64,000 nt of DNA, taken from assembly GCF_001570805.1 (NCBI RefSeq), contig NZ_BCSJ01000001.1, positions 62,001 to 126,000 of the forward strand. Reading direction: 5' to 3'. The position numbers and the translations under genes were made by a program. This document shows, one piece after another, positions 16,834 through 25,250 of this stretch; within the stretch, counting starts at the first letter, position 1; every line of letters starts with the position of its first letter. The notes under the pieces were generated by a model. The model had not been told where the DNA came from, ran no database searches, and was given only the letters and a program-made list of their open reading frames with translations. The stretch is from Brevibacterium epidermidis NBRC 14811 (lineage in GTDB: Bacteria > Actinomycetota > Actinomycetes > Actinomycetales > Brevibacteriaceae).

Positions 16834-17532
16834 TCATTTCTGCTCGAGGGCCCGCATGATCGGCTCGTAGTGGGCGGTGATCGCGGCGCGGAAGGCCTCG
16901 GCATCGCCGGATTCCGCCGCTTCGAGCATGAGCCCATGGGCCTGCGCGGTCTGCTCCAGGTCGGAGGCCACGGCCACATTGAGCTTGGGCAGCACGGCCG
17001 TGTGCACGTCCCAGAACGCGGCGACGAGTTGGCCGACGAGCGAGTTTCCGAGTTTCGCGAGCAGGCCGGTGTGGAAGGCGCGGTCCTGCTGCGGGAAGGT
17101 CCTGCCGGCGGCGGCGAGCGCGGTCATCTCCTCGACCAGGGCATAGAGTTCGGAATTCTCCGTGCCCTTGAGAGCGGCGACGATCTGCTCGGACATTCCG
17201 TGGTCGAGGGCCTTGCGCACTTCGACGACATCACGCAGCGCGTCGAGGTCGTCACCGGGGCTGAGCACACCGCGGAACACGAGGGCTTCAACGAGGGCGT
17301 CAAGCGTCATCTCGCCGACATAGGTGCCGTGACCGTGGCGGACGTCGACGATGTCGAGAGTCGAGAGCTTGCGGATGGCTTCCCGGACGTTCGAACGCGA
17401 GACGCCGAGGCGGCTGCACAGTTCACCTTCGGTCGGCAGCAGATCCCCCGGTCGCAGACCATCGGAGAGGATGAGATCCTTGATTCTGTCTGACGTCGTC
17501 ATCTTCCGGCCGGTCGCTGTCGCCTCCGCCAT
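16834..17532 (-). CDS. GntR-family (FadR subfamily) regulator of the sialic acid locus
   Basis: Transcriptional regulator of 232 residues. The ATG at 17532 follows GGAAGGTGATC. The winged helix at about residues 15-75 includes LRPGDLLPTEGELCSRLGVSR and NVREAIRKLSTLDIVDVRHG, followed by the GTYV wing end. The C-terminal all-helical FCD domain has the Asp/His metal-ligand pattern (QQDRAFHTGLLAKLGN). It lies between nagB and the promoter region holding the 17587-17605 palindrome, and a related site precedes the symporter at 11307. It most likely controls the whole locus, with a sialic acid or amino-sugar intermediate as effector. The effector is an inference. Confidence 0.88.
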   Translation of the reverse strand: MAEATATGRKMTTSDRIKDLILSDGLRPGDLLPTEGELCSRLGVSRSNVREAIRKLSTLDIVDVRHGHGTYVGEMTLDALVEALVFRGVLSPGDDLDALRDVVEVRKALDHGMSEQIVAALKGTENSELYALVEEMTALAAAGRTFPQQDRAFHTGLLAKLGNSLVGQLVAAFWDVHTAVLPKLNVAVASDLEQTAQAHGLMLEAAESGDAEAFRAAITAHYEPIMRALEQK

Positions 17533-17586
17533 GATCACCTTCCTCTGGTCGTTCCGCACTGAGTCTCCACGCTGAGCCTCCAGTAT

Positions 17587-17605
17587 ACGTCTGACATCAG
17601 ATGTG
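17587..17605. promoter_or_regulatory. Palindromic operator upstream of GntR gene
   Basis: ACGTCTGA-CA-TCAGATGT (17587-17604) is an inverted repeat with one mismatch, and its inner TCTGA-CA-TCAGA is perfect. It contains GACATCAGATGTG (17593-17605), related to the 13-mer at 11307-11319 before the symporter gene. It lies about 55 bases upstream of the GntR start, fitting autoregulation. Confidence 0.6.
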
Positions 17606-17769
17606 TGGTGGGTCGTTGTTCGCTGTCGAGATGCATGAGCGGCCGCGGCAGCTCGAGCCACTCAGTACCGTCAATCGGCCTTGACGTGTGCGGAAGTCCC
17701 TCCGGCCACTAGGGTGGTAGTCACAGGCGGTCGCTCGGCGGCCGGAAACTACGACGCATTGGAGCACCC

Positions 17770-18936
17770 ATGACTGGATTGGTGGCCACGTTCGCCATAA
17801 TCATCGTCATCCTCGTCATCGCCGTTCTGCTGTTCGGCAAGCTGCGCACCAGCATGTTCTTCACGGTGAAGACGCAGGAGAACGTCATCGTCGAACGGTT
17901 CGGCAAGTTCAAGAAGGTGGCGAAGCCGGGCCTGAACACGAAGGTGCCGTTCATCGAGACGACGAGCCGGCCGATCTCGCTGCGCGTCCAGCAGCTCGAG
18001 GTCAACATCGAGTCGAAGACGAAGGACAATGTCTTCGTCACGGTTCCCGTCGCCGTCCAGTACGTCGTCGAAGAGGACAACGTCGCCGACGCATACTATC
18101 GCTTGGCGAATTCCGAGGAGCAGATCCGCTCCTATGTCTTCGACACCGTGCGCTCGGCACTGTCCGGTCTGACCCTGGACACGGCGTTCGAGTCGAAGGA
18201 CGATATCGCAGAGAACGTCGAGCGCCGGCTGTCGGAGTCGATGAAGCGCTACGGCTTCAAGATCGTGAGCACCCTGGTCACGGACATCACCCCTGACCCG
18301 AAGGTGCGCGATTCGATGAACTCGATCAACGCCGCGCAGCGTGATCGCGTCGCCGCGCAGTCGCTGGCAGAGGCGGACAAGATCAAGCGCGTGACTCAGG
18401 CCCAGGCGGAATCCGAGGCGATGCGCCTCCATGGTGAGGGCGTCGCGGCTCAGCGCAAGGCGATCGCGACCGGCATCGCCGAGCAGTACGCGAAGCTGCA
18501 GGAGGTGGGCATCGACAAGACGGCCGAGCAGCTGCTGATGATGACCCAATACTTCGACACGATGCAGAACGTTGCTCAGGAGGGTCGGTCGAATGTGCTG
18601 TTCATGCCCTCGAACCCGGGCGGCCTGGGCGAGATGGGCCAGGAGATCCGCAACGCCCTGTTCGCCGCCAACGCCGTCGAGGACGGAGCGACCTTCACAG
18701 CACCCGAGAGCCGGTACACCTCGAGTCACCGCTCGGAGCAGGCCGGCGTTCCGCCGCAGCCGTCGAACCCGCCGAGCTCGGGCGACTCCGGGCGGTCGGG
18801 GAATGACGGCGGTTCAGGTCATGACGGCAGGTCGGGCGGCTCGGGTCAGACGCTCGGCCAGTCCGTCCGTTCCGCAGCCCAGTCCGCGCGGGAGGCTGCT
18901 CAGCAGTGGAAGAACGGCCAGCAGCCGCCGCAGTGA
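17770..18936 (+). CDS. SPFH/Band 7 (stomatin-like) membrane protein
   Basis: Membrane-anchored SPFH protein of 388 residues. An N-terminal transmembrane helix (residues 3-24, VATFAIIIVILVIAVLLFGKL) is followed by the Band 7 domain: ENVIVERFGKFKKVAKPGLN, LRVQQLEVNIESKTKDNVFV and a Glu/Ala-rich coiled coil around residues 195-240 (AQAESEAMRLHGEG). The last 80 residues are Gly/Ser/Asn-rich and probably disordered. Such proteins form oligomeric rings linked to membrane microdomains and quality control by proteases. No NfeD-type partner gene is adjacent. It is monocistronic, between its own promoter region and a strong hairpin terminator. Confidence 0.9.
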   Translation: MTGLVATFAIIIVILVIAVLLFGKLRTSMFFTVKTQENVIVERFGKFKKVAKPGLNTKVPFIETTSRPISLRVQQLEVNIESKTKDNVFVTVPVAVQYVVEEDNVADAYYRLANSEEQIRSYVFDTVRSALSGLTLDTAFESKDDIAENVERRLSESMKRYGFKIVSTLVTDITPDPKVRDSMNSINAAQRDRVAAQSLAEADKIKRVTQAQAESEAMRLHGEGVAAQRKAIATGIAEQYAKLQEVGIDKTAEQLLMMTQYFDTMQNVAQEGRSNVLFMPSNPGGLGEMGQEIRNALFAANAVEDGATFTAPESRYTSSHRSEQAGVPPQPSNPPSSGDSGRSGNDGGSGHDGRSGGSGQTLGQSVRSAAQSAREAAQQWKNGQQPPQ

Positions 18937-19009
18937 TCGAGAGCGGAACCTGGCAGCCGAAGCGGCACCGCAGCTGACCGAACGCCGGCGGTGAACACCC
19001 GAAGTGCCG

Positions 19010-19059
19010 CAGAGCCGAGGGGCGGGCGAAGTGTGAACTACGTCCGCCCCTCGGCTCTG
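19010..19059 (+). terminator. Hairpin terminator after the stomatin-like gene
   Basis: A perfect 16-bp stem (19010-19025 with 19044-19059; arms CAGAGCCGAGGGGCGG and its complement) closes an 18-base loop. No T tract follows, which is common for actinobacterial terminators. It lies about 75 bases after the stop. Confidence 0.75.
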
Positions 19060-19104
19060 TTCACCTCGATCTCCATCCACCGTTCACCTCGATCTCCATC
19101 CACC
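19059..19104. repeat. Two tandem 23-bp repeats
   Basis: Two identical 23-bp units (19059-19081 and 19082-19104, each starting GTTCACCTCGATCTCC) lie between the terminator and the OhrR operator. This looks like a recent tandem duplication. It is directly upstream of the ohrR promoter region, so it may change promoter spacing. Confidence 0.85.
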
Positions 19105-19118
19105 CTCATCGCCATGAT

Positions 19119-19149
19119 TGGTTGTGCACAATTGAATTGTGTGCAACCA
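19119..19149. promoter_or_regulatory. OhrR operator
   Basis: A 31-bp inverted repeat, TGGTTG..CACAATT-G-AATTGTG..CAACCA, has only two mismatched positions per arm. Its core ACAATT-G-AATTGT resembles known OhrR boxes of the TACAATT/AATTGTA type. It ends 8 bases before the ohrR start, so OhrR would block its own transcription and that of ohr. Confidence 0.85.
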
Positions 19150-19157
19150 TTTCTTCT

Positions 19158-19667
19158 ATGAACACGCTCGACCTCGACAGGCAGCTCTGCTTCGCCCTCT
19201 ATTCGGCATCGCGTGCAATGACCGCGTCATACAAGGATCTGCTGGCCGAGCTAGGCATCACCTATCCGCAGTATCTGGTCATGCTCGTGCTGTGGGAAGA
19301 GGACTCCGAGGCCGGGGCTGTCACGGTCAAGCACCTCGGCGATCGCCTGCAGCTCGACTCGGGCACGCTCTCTCCTCTGCTCTCACGACTCGAATCGATC
19401 GGCTTCGTCTCTCGGCACCGTTCCGCCGAGGACTCCCGCAGCGTGTTCATCCGCCCGACGCCTGAGGGCGTGGCAGCCAAAGAGCGCGCCGAATGCGTAC
19501 CGGCCCGCATCGGCGAGCGCACACATCTCGACCCCGGCGCAGTGCCGAAACTGGTGGAGACCCTGCGCACGCTGGCAAGCAATCTCCGCAGCGAGCCTGG
19601 AGCAGCCAGCAGCGCCGCCACGACTGCCGGGCCCACAGCCGGCCTCGGCTCGGTACCCGCACCCTGA
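19158..19667 (+). CDS. ohrR: Organic-hydroperoxide-sensing MarR-family repressor
   Basis: MarR-type dimeric repressor that releases DNA when its reactive cysteine is oxidised by organic hydroperoxides. The N-terminus LDRQLCFALYSASRAM carries the peroxidatic Cys (Cys11) in the OhrR signature, followed by YKDLLAELGITYPQYLVMLVLWE, the recognition region QLDSGTLSPLLSRLESIGFV and the wing RHRSAEDSRSVFI. It is one-Cys-like: I see a second Cys only in the C-terminal half (ECVPARIG), so a two-Cys mechanism is possible but uncertain. The ATG at 19158 is chosen because an upstream in-frame GTG lies inside the operator. The ohr gene follows after 33 bases. Confidence 0.93.
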   Translation: MNTLDLDRQLCFALYSASRAMTASYKDLLAELGITYPQYLVMLVLWEEDSEAGAVTVKHLGDRLQLDSGTLSPLLSRLESIGFVSRHRSAEDSRSVFIRPTPEGVAAKERAECVPARIGERTHLDPGAVPKLVETLRTLASNLRSEPGAASSAATTAGPTAGLGSVPAP

Positions 19668-19700
19668 ATCCTCAACGCACCACCAACGGAAGGAAAGATC

Positions 19701-20123
19701 ATGAAAGCTCTCTACACCGCAGAAGCACTGGCCACAGGCGAAGGCCGCGACGGCCACGGACGCACGAGCGACGGAAAGGTCGATGTCGATCTCGCGACTC
19801 CGACCGAGATGGGCGGCAGCGGCAACGGCACGAATCCCGAACAGCTCTTCGCCGTCGGCTACGCGGCCTGCTATCACTCAGCGCTGCGCCTCGTGGCCGG
19901 TCAAGCCAAGGCGAACGTCGACGATTCCACGGTCGGCTCACGCGTGAGCATCGGCAAGGACAATGAGGGCGGGTTCCAGCTCGCCGTCGAACTCGAGGTC
20001 ACACTCCCGCACCTCGACAAGGCCGAGGCCCAGGCGCTGGCCGACAAGGCCCACAAGGTGTGCCCGTACTCCAACGCCACCCGCGGAAACATCGACGTCA
20101 CCATCACCGTCACCGACGACTGA
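19701..20123 (+). CDS. ohr: Organic hydroperoxide resistance protein (Ohr)
   Basis: Thiol peroxidase of the Ohr/OsmC family that reduces organic hydroperoxides with lipoyl-type reductants. It has 140 residues with both catalytic cysteines: Cys57 in FAVGYAACYHSALRLVA and Cys121 in AHKVCPYSNATRGN, which form the intramolecular disulfide. The N-terminus (KALYTAEALATGEGRDGH, including the conserved Arg) and the GGSGNGTNPEQLFA loop are typical. The start follows GGAAGGAAAGATC. It is cotranscribed with ohrR under the 19119-19149 operator and ends at a strong hairpin. Confidence 0.97.
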   Translation: MKALYTAEALATGEGRDGHGRTSDGKVDVDLATPTEMGGSGNGTNPEQLFAVGYAACYHSALRLVAGQAKANVDDSTVGSRVSIGKDNEGGFQLAVELEVTLPHLDKAEAQALADKAHKVCPYSNATRGNIDVTITVTDD

Positions 20124-20219
20124 GCGGCAACGCGGCCGCCGGTGTCGGTCGGCAGCCCTCCGACGGCCGACCGACGCCGGCGCGCCGGCGCGGGCCACGA
20201 CCTCCGGCCGCAACAACAA

Positions 20220-20259
20220 CTGAGGGGCGGGTGAAGATCTCTCTTCACCCGCCCCTCAG
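20220..20259 (+). terminator. Hairpin terminator after ohr
   Basis: A perfect 18-bp stem (20220-20237 with 20242-20259; first arm CTGAGGGGCGGGTGAAGA) has a 4-base loop. It lies between the convergent ohr and malic-enzyme genes and may serve both directions. The T tract is weak. Confidence 0.82.
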
Positions 20260-20367
20260 TACCGTTCGGATTCAGCAGCCGGCCCGCAGGCCCTGCCCCA
20301 CCCAAACCTCAGCTGACGTCAGCGGAGACCAGCGGACGCATGCGACTATCAGCTCGACGCTCTCAGC

Positions 20368-21573
20368 TCAGCGCTTGGCCATGGCTTCCAGCGCGGACTT
20401 CTCGACCGCCTCGGCGACGGCCGGAGCGACACGGGAATCGAGCGCACCGGGCACGATGTAGCCGGGCTCGAGGTCATCGCCGACGAGATCGGCGATCGCA
20501 CGAGCGGCGACGAGCTTCATATCGTCGGTGATCTCATTGGCATCTGCGTCGAGCGCGCCGCGGAAGATTCCGGGGAACGCGAGGACGTTGTTGATCTGGT
20601 TCGGGAAGTCGCTGCGCCCAGTGGCCACAACGGTGGCGTACTTGGCAGCGACGTCGGGGGCCACCTCGGGGTTGGGGTTCGACAGGGCGAAGATGATCGC
20701 ATCGTCGGCCATGTTCTCCAGATGCGCCTCGTCGATGGTGCCGCCGGAGACGCCGATGAAGGCATCGGCACCGTCGAGGGCTTCGCCGATCCCGCCGGAG
20801 ATTCCGCGCGGATTCGTCGACTCGGCGAGGAACTGCTTGGTCTCGGACAGGTCGGAGCGGCCGGACTCGACGACTCCCTTGGAATCGAGGACGACGATGT
20901 CCTTCACACCCGCGTCGGCGAGGATCTTCACCACGGCCACACCGGCGGCACCGGCGCCGGAGACGACCACACGGACGGACTCGAAGGACTTCTTCACCAC
21001 GCGCAGAGCGTTCGTCAGAGCAGCGAGGACGACGACGGCGGTGCCGTGCTGATCATCGTGCATGACGGGAATGTCGAGGGCTTCCTTCACCCGGTCCTCG
21101 ATCTCGAAGCAGCGCGGAGCCGAGATGTCCTCGAGGTTGATCGCTCCGAAGGTCGGTGCCATGCGGATGATGGTCTCAACGATCTCGTCGGTGTCATTGG
21201 TGTCGAGCACGATCGGGATCGCGTTGAGTCCCGAGAACGACTTGAACAGGGCACACTTGCCCTCCATCACCGGCAACGAGGCGGCCGGGCCGATGTCACC
21301 GAGGCCGAGCACGGCCGATCCGTCGGAGATGACCGCGACGAGTCGACCGGTCCACGTGTGCGTGCGCGCCAGCTGCGGTTCGTCCTTGATCGCGGTGCAC
21401 ACCTTGGCCACGCCCGGCGTGTACGCGATCGAGAGGTCGCGTTGGGTCTGGAGCGGTGAGGTGAGCTCGGCGGAGAGCTTGCCGCCTTCGTGTGCCTCGA
21501 AGATCTCGGCGTCGGTGATCGGGCCCTTGGAGCCCTGGTCGGAAGCGGCGGAGTTGTGAGCGGTGGTCGTCAT
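20368..21573 (-). CDS. NAD(P)-dependent malic enzyme
   Basis: Cytoplasmic enzyme for oxidative decarboxylation of malate to pyruvate. The 401-residue single-domain bacterial form begins with the segment ADIFEAHEGGKLSAELTSPL. It has SIAYTPGVAKVC, LGLGDIGPAASLPVMEGKC (metal and substrate region), EDISAPRCFEIE, the HDDQHGTAVVVLAAL motif, a GAGAAG nucleotide-binding fold near residue 205, and ALSNPNPE near the end. The start follows GAGGATCAACC. It is transcribed alone, towards ohr. It would feed pyruvate and reducing power and could complement the DctA dicarboxylate importer elsewhere in the window, which is an inference. Confidence 0.95.
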   Translation of the reverse strand: MTTTAHNSAASDQGSKGPITDAEIFEAHEGGKLSAELTSPLQTQRDLSIAYTPGVAKVCTAIKDEPQLARTHTWTGRLVAVISDGSAVLGLGDIGPAASLPVMEGKCALFKSFSGLNAIPIVLDTNDTDEIVETIIRMAPTFGAINLEDISAPRCFEIEDRVKEALDIPVMHDDQHGTAVVVLAALTNALRVVKKSFESVRVVVSGAGAAGVAVVKILADAGVKDIVVLDSKGVVESGRSDLSETKQFLAESTNPRGISGGIGEALDGADAFIGVSGGTIDEAHLENMADDAIIFALSNPNPEVAPDVAAKYATVVATGRSDFPNQINNVLAFPGIFRGALDADANEITDDMKLVAARAIADLVGDDLEPGYIVPGALDSRVAPAVAEAVEKSALEAMAKR

Positions 21574-22535
21574 GGTTGATCCTCATGGTTGATGCGGCGG
21601 CGGTCCGTGAGCGTGAGGTGCTCGTGAGTTCTGGGACTCGAGAGGTCCGGGGACTCGTGAGTCTTCGGGGACTCGTAGGTCCTTGGGGCCTCTTGAGTTC
21701 CGTGAACTCAATGATCGGTGTTCACCGTGTTCGGTGAGCATTCTGTTCGGTTATCGGATCATCGGCGCAGCCGGCAGTGATCGTCTGGCCGTCGGCCGGC
21801 GCGGACACGGTCGACCGTGAGCGCAGGCGATGGTCTGGGCGAAGAACTGGTCACCAGTGAAGGATGGTGCGGTGACGTCGACGCGACCCGCGACGTGCCC
21901 TAGGTGAAGGGCGACGCGGTTTCGCGCAGTGCGAATACGGCTCGCATGTGGCGAGTACCGACCTCATGGGTCGCATCCGGCAACTCGAACATCATAACCG
22001 AAGCTGTGATCCGTTTCACCCGAAAATCCAACCCTCGCCGAGGTGGCCCCACCTTCAGGTGGCATGTTCTCCAGACCTTTGGACCACCGTAGGGTGCACC
22101 TTGAGGTGCACCGTAGGGTGGTGCTGTGGGGTGGTGCTGCTGGGCCGCTCTCGACAGGCCGGGATGGTCCAGGTCTCCGATCACGGCGATAGCGCTGCAG
22201 GCATCTTCTTCACAGCGGTGGCGCCTCCGCCTCCCGCTCCACCTGCTCTCGCCGCACCGCCTGCCCCGCCAACTGAGACAGACCTGCCTCGAGAAGGCTC
22301 ATTCACACCGATACCGCGTCTGACCTGCTCAGACATTGCCTATCGCTCTTATGTCAGTGCCGAGTGCAATGATGATCAGATAACCGAAGAACCTAACATG
22401 AGAACTCGAAATATATTCGAATCTTCTATTGTGTTTCTATTGTATATGTCATTCTGATCATCTACTATAGAGTTAACAGCTTTTCAAATCAGCACCACTT
22501 CCCCGACAACGAAGTCCGAGGCAGGTGAAAGAGCA
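21574..22535. other. Long intergenic region without a supported gene
   Basis: About 960 bases between the malic-enzyme start and the DUF222/HNH gene. The first part holds three near-copies of GGGACTCG spaced about 20-25 bases apart (21635-21680). The middle has two hairpins (22049-22062 and 22083-22122). The last 120 bases (from about 22360) are clearly A/T-rich and probably carry the promoter of the next gene. Short open frames here have no family resemblance and no clear ribosome site. Confidence 0.6.
22049..22122. repeat. Twin hairpins with TTCA/TTGA tetraloops
   Basis: CCACC-TTCA-GGTGG (22049-22062) is followed by a larger symmetrical element. In that element ACCACC (22083-22088) pairs with GGTGGT (22117-22122), enclosing GTAG internal-loop strands and GGTGCACC-TTGA-GGTGCACC (22093-22112). 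The two hairpins share loop type and GGTG-rich arms. A structured RNA, terminator or cruciform are possible readings. Confidence 0.55.
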
Positions 22536-25010
22536 ATGAAGGGCACCACCAACCGTTCGACCCCCGATCAGACCGAAGAACCGGGCGTGACACAGCCGTC
22601 GCCCCGATTCGCCATCCGCTTCGAATCGAGCATGTCTCGTTTCGCCGAGAACGCCGTCGCGTCCGACCGCGCCCATTTCTCGCTTCTCGAGTCAGTCTCT
22701 TCAGTCGTCCTCGAGCAGGTTTTCATCGGCTTCGATTTCCCCGTTCCCGAGGGCTCCGAACCCTTCCGCTGCGAAACGATCGCAGAATCCTTCGACCGTC
22801 GCGCCAGAGAGTCCGAACAGAGCGCCGGACGCGACAGCGAGGAGTCGGCTGAACCATCTGAGTCGGCGCCCGAGACCTGCGCCAATGACGCATCGTCGCC
22901 CACCTCCACATCAGTAGTGCCCTATGACGCCGACTTCGCCCGCCGGCAGTTGAAAAAGGCGGCCGAGTCCGATTCGAAGGAACTGCCCGAATTCCCCGAG
23001 CTCGATGACGGCGTCTGCTTTTCGAAGTGGGTCTATGACTATGTCGACGCTGAGGATCTCGTCGAGATCTCGACGATTTTGGGAACCAACACTGCTCGCA
23101 CCTACCGTCAGCTGACCGGCGCAATGACGATCTTCTATGGTCTCCCCCGCTTTGCCGATCGAGTTCGCGCAGGCGAGTTCACCCAGGCTCATGTCGACGT
23201 GGTCTCCCGCCAATGTGCCGATGTCGCGTTTGACTACCTCCCGAAACTCGATATCTTCCTGGCTGCCAGACGCGCCGACATCACCTGCGAGACCTTGCGC
23301 CGGGACCTGGCGAAGATGATCGCCCTGCTCGTTCCACGGGTCGACAACACCGAGCTCGCCACCAAACGTCGTCGCGTCGGCGTCGAGGGTTTCAAGGACG
23401 GCTCGGCTTGCCTGACCGTCAGCGGCCCTTCGGCTGAGATCTTCGCCTGCTACAACCGCATTCAAGGCATCGCGCTTGCCGTGCACGGCAAGAACAAGTC
23501 GGCGTTCAATCTGCCCGTGGGGGTTGAGATCAGCGATGACCGGTCTATCTCGCAGCTCGAATACGACCTCTTCACCCGACCCGTGCCAGAACTCAAGGTC
23601 AAGGTCATCTCGGTCGACCCGATCACGGGAATCCAAACTGCCAAAGAAACGTCGCTGCTCGATGCCGACGGCGAACTCATTCCGGACATGGACTGCGATG
23701 ACGCCGTCGCTGGTTTCGCCAAGGACGTCGCTTCGGGATCCGCTGACAGCACGGAGTCAACTGACAGCAATTCCTCGCAAGTCGGGTCGGCTGGACCTGC
23801 TGCTTCTGTCGGTTCCGATGAGTCCACCGGGTCCGCATTCCGCTGCGACGGCGAGGATGAGGATACTGCCGGACCCGTTGAGTATTTCGTCAAGCTGCGC
23901 ATGCCCACCAGCAGCCAGTGGCTGTCGCATCAGGCCGCCACCGTGGTGACCGTTCCGTTTCTCACGCTCACCGGAGACTCGGATCTGCCCGGCACCTTTG
24001 CCGACGGTTCCCCGGTACCCGCCGAGGTGGCCCGCAACATCGCGGGCCGTTCGAAGAGCATCCAGCGGATCCTCACCGATCCCGCTACCGGCACTCCCCT
24101 CGACGCTAAGGCGACGACTTACCAGGTCCCCAGAGATCTTCGGAAGACCTTGATCGAGCAGTGGACGGTGTGCACCGTTCCCGGCTGCTCGCGTCGGGCT
24201 GAGAAGTCAGAGATCGACCATGTCGTTCCGTTCTTCCAACTGGATCCGCTCAAGGGCGGTCTCACTCGGTTCGGAAACCTGCATCCGCTGTGCAAGAAGC
24301 ATCATTCGTTGAAGACCGCCGGCCGCCTTCGGGTCACTATGCCCAAATCCGGTGAGCTCGACTACGAGTTCAAACACGGGATCTCGACCACTGTGTCCGC
24401 GCCCGGGCAGCCGATCAACGTTGCGCAAGCGCTCGAATTCGATGCCCTGGGACGACTGGGTCTCAAGCGGTGGAAACTGCCCTGGTCTATGGTTCCCGCC
24501 GCACCGGCGGTGCTCGAGCTCATGCCCGGTGAGTCGACGATCCGCCAGCGCGACGAAGAGAAACGCTGCCGAGGGGAGCGCGAAGCTCGACAGCGGCGCC
24601 TGTCGGAGGCGTTCGAGAGGCAGCAGGCCGAGACCCGGAGGCTGCGGCTGGAACGCTGCCTCAATTGGGAGAAGTCTGCCCACCAACCTTGCCTTCCCGC
24701 AGGAAACAACCCCGCGGCCAGAAAACAGCTGACCGGAAACTGGTATGCGGGCTACCGCGCTCAGATGGCCAAGATCAATACGGAGCGCGCACGCCTTCGG
24801 AAAGAGAAACTGCGCGAGAAGAAGGCCGCCGCGGCCCGAGACGCCGACGTCGTCGCTCGGGAGCGGGCCGCCATCGCCGAGGCACTCGCCGATGTTGCAC
24901 CGAGGTACTCCCAGGACAGCTCAGGAGCCACCGATCCCTGGGATTCCCGCTACGTACCCGACCGGATCAATTGGGACCACGACCTCGAGGTCGATCCCCC
25001 GCCGTTCTGA
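22536..25010 (+). CDS. DUF222 domain-containing HNH endonuclease-like protein
   Basis: Large cytoplasmic protein of 824 residues with the actinobacterial DUF222 (13E12-repeat) region and a C-terminal HNH nuclease domain. The DUF222 part includes LTGAMTIFYGLPRFADRVRAG, FTQAHVDVVSRQCADV and DYLPKLDIFLAARRADITCETLRRDL. The HNH site, near residue 545-595, reads CTVPGCSRRAEKSEIDHVVPF, then GNLHPLCKKHHSLKTAGRL, with all Cys and His ligands present. A Ser/Glu-rich stretch around residues 90-130 and 400-450 and a Lys/Arg/Glu-rich helical C-terminus are additions. The start follows GGTGAAAGAGCA. These proteins occur in many copies in actinomycete genomes, and their biological role is unresolved. Confidence 0.9.
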   Translation: MKGTTNRSTPDQTEEPGVTQPSPRFAIRFESSMSRFAENAVASDRAHFSLLESVSSVVLEQVFIGFDFPVPEGSEPFRCETIAESFDRRARESEQSAGRDSEESAEPSESAPETCANDASSPTSTSVVPYDADFARRQLKKAAESDSKELPEFPELDDGVCFSKWVYDYVDAEDLVEISTILGTNTARTYRQLTGAMTIFYGLPRFADRVRAGEFTQAHVDVVSRQCADVAFDYLPKLDIFLAARRADITCETLRRDLAKMIALLVPRVDNTELATKRRRVGVEGFKDGSACLTVSGPSAEIFACYNRIQGIALAVHGKNKSAFNLPVGVEISDDRSISQLEYDLFTRPVPELKVKVISVDPITGIQTAKETSLLDADGELIPDMDCDDAVAGFAKDVASGSADSTESTDSNSSQVGSAGPAASVGSDESTGSAFRCDGEDEDTAGPVEYFVKLRMPTSSQWLSHQAATVVTVPFLTLTGDSDLPGTFADGSPVPAEVARNIAGRSKSIQRILTDPATGTPLDAKATTYQVPRDLRKTLIEQWTVCTVPGCSRRAEKSEIDHVVPFFQLDPLKGGLTRFGNLHPLCKKHHSLKTAGRLRVTMPKSGELDYEFKHGISTTVSAPGQPINVAQALEFDALGRLGLKRWKLPWSMVPAAPAVLELMPGESTIRQRDEEKRCRGEREARQRRLSEAFERQQAETRRLRLERCLNWEKSAHQPCLPAGNNPAARKQLTGNWYAGYRAQMAKINTERARLRKEKLREKKAAAARDADVVARERAAIAEALADVAPRYSQDSSGATDPWDSRYVPDRINWDHDLEVDPPPF

Positions 25011-25250
25011 CACCTTTGTACCGCTCAGCAGCACCAGAGTGTCCAGAAACCGCCTGACATCAGTGGGACACACCGAGTCAATCGCGGTTACCCCTCTTCT
25101 GCCACGGCTGCTCCCGAGGGCTGATTGCGATCCATTCGGATGGACGCCTTATTCAGTTCAATGGGGCGTAGACTCAGGCTATTGAACGATCACTCAGGAA
25201 CGACCGAAGATCGGTCAAGTTTCCGACGATAGCTAGAAGAAGAGGAAAAC

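Noticed and set aside
16312..17493. 393-codon plus-strand open frame
   Set aside because: Antisense to nagB and the GntR gene, both of which have strong motifs.
21900..22184. 94-codon minus-strand frame in the intergenic region before the HNH gene
   Set aside because: It crosses the two hairpins, its Pro/Gly part comes from the repeats, and there is no ribosome site.
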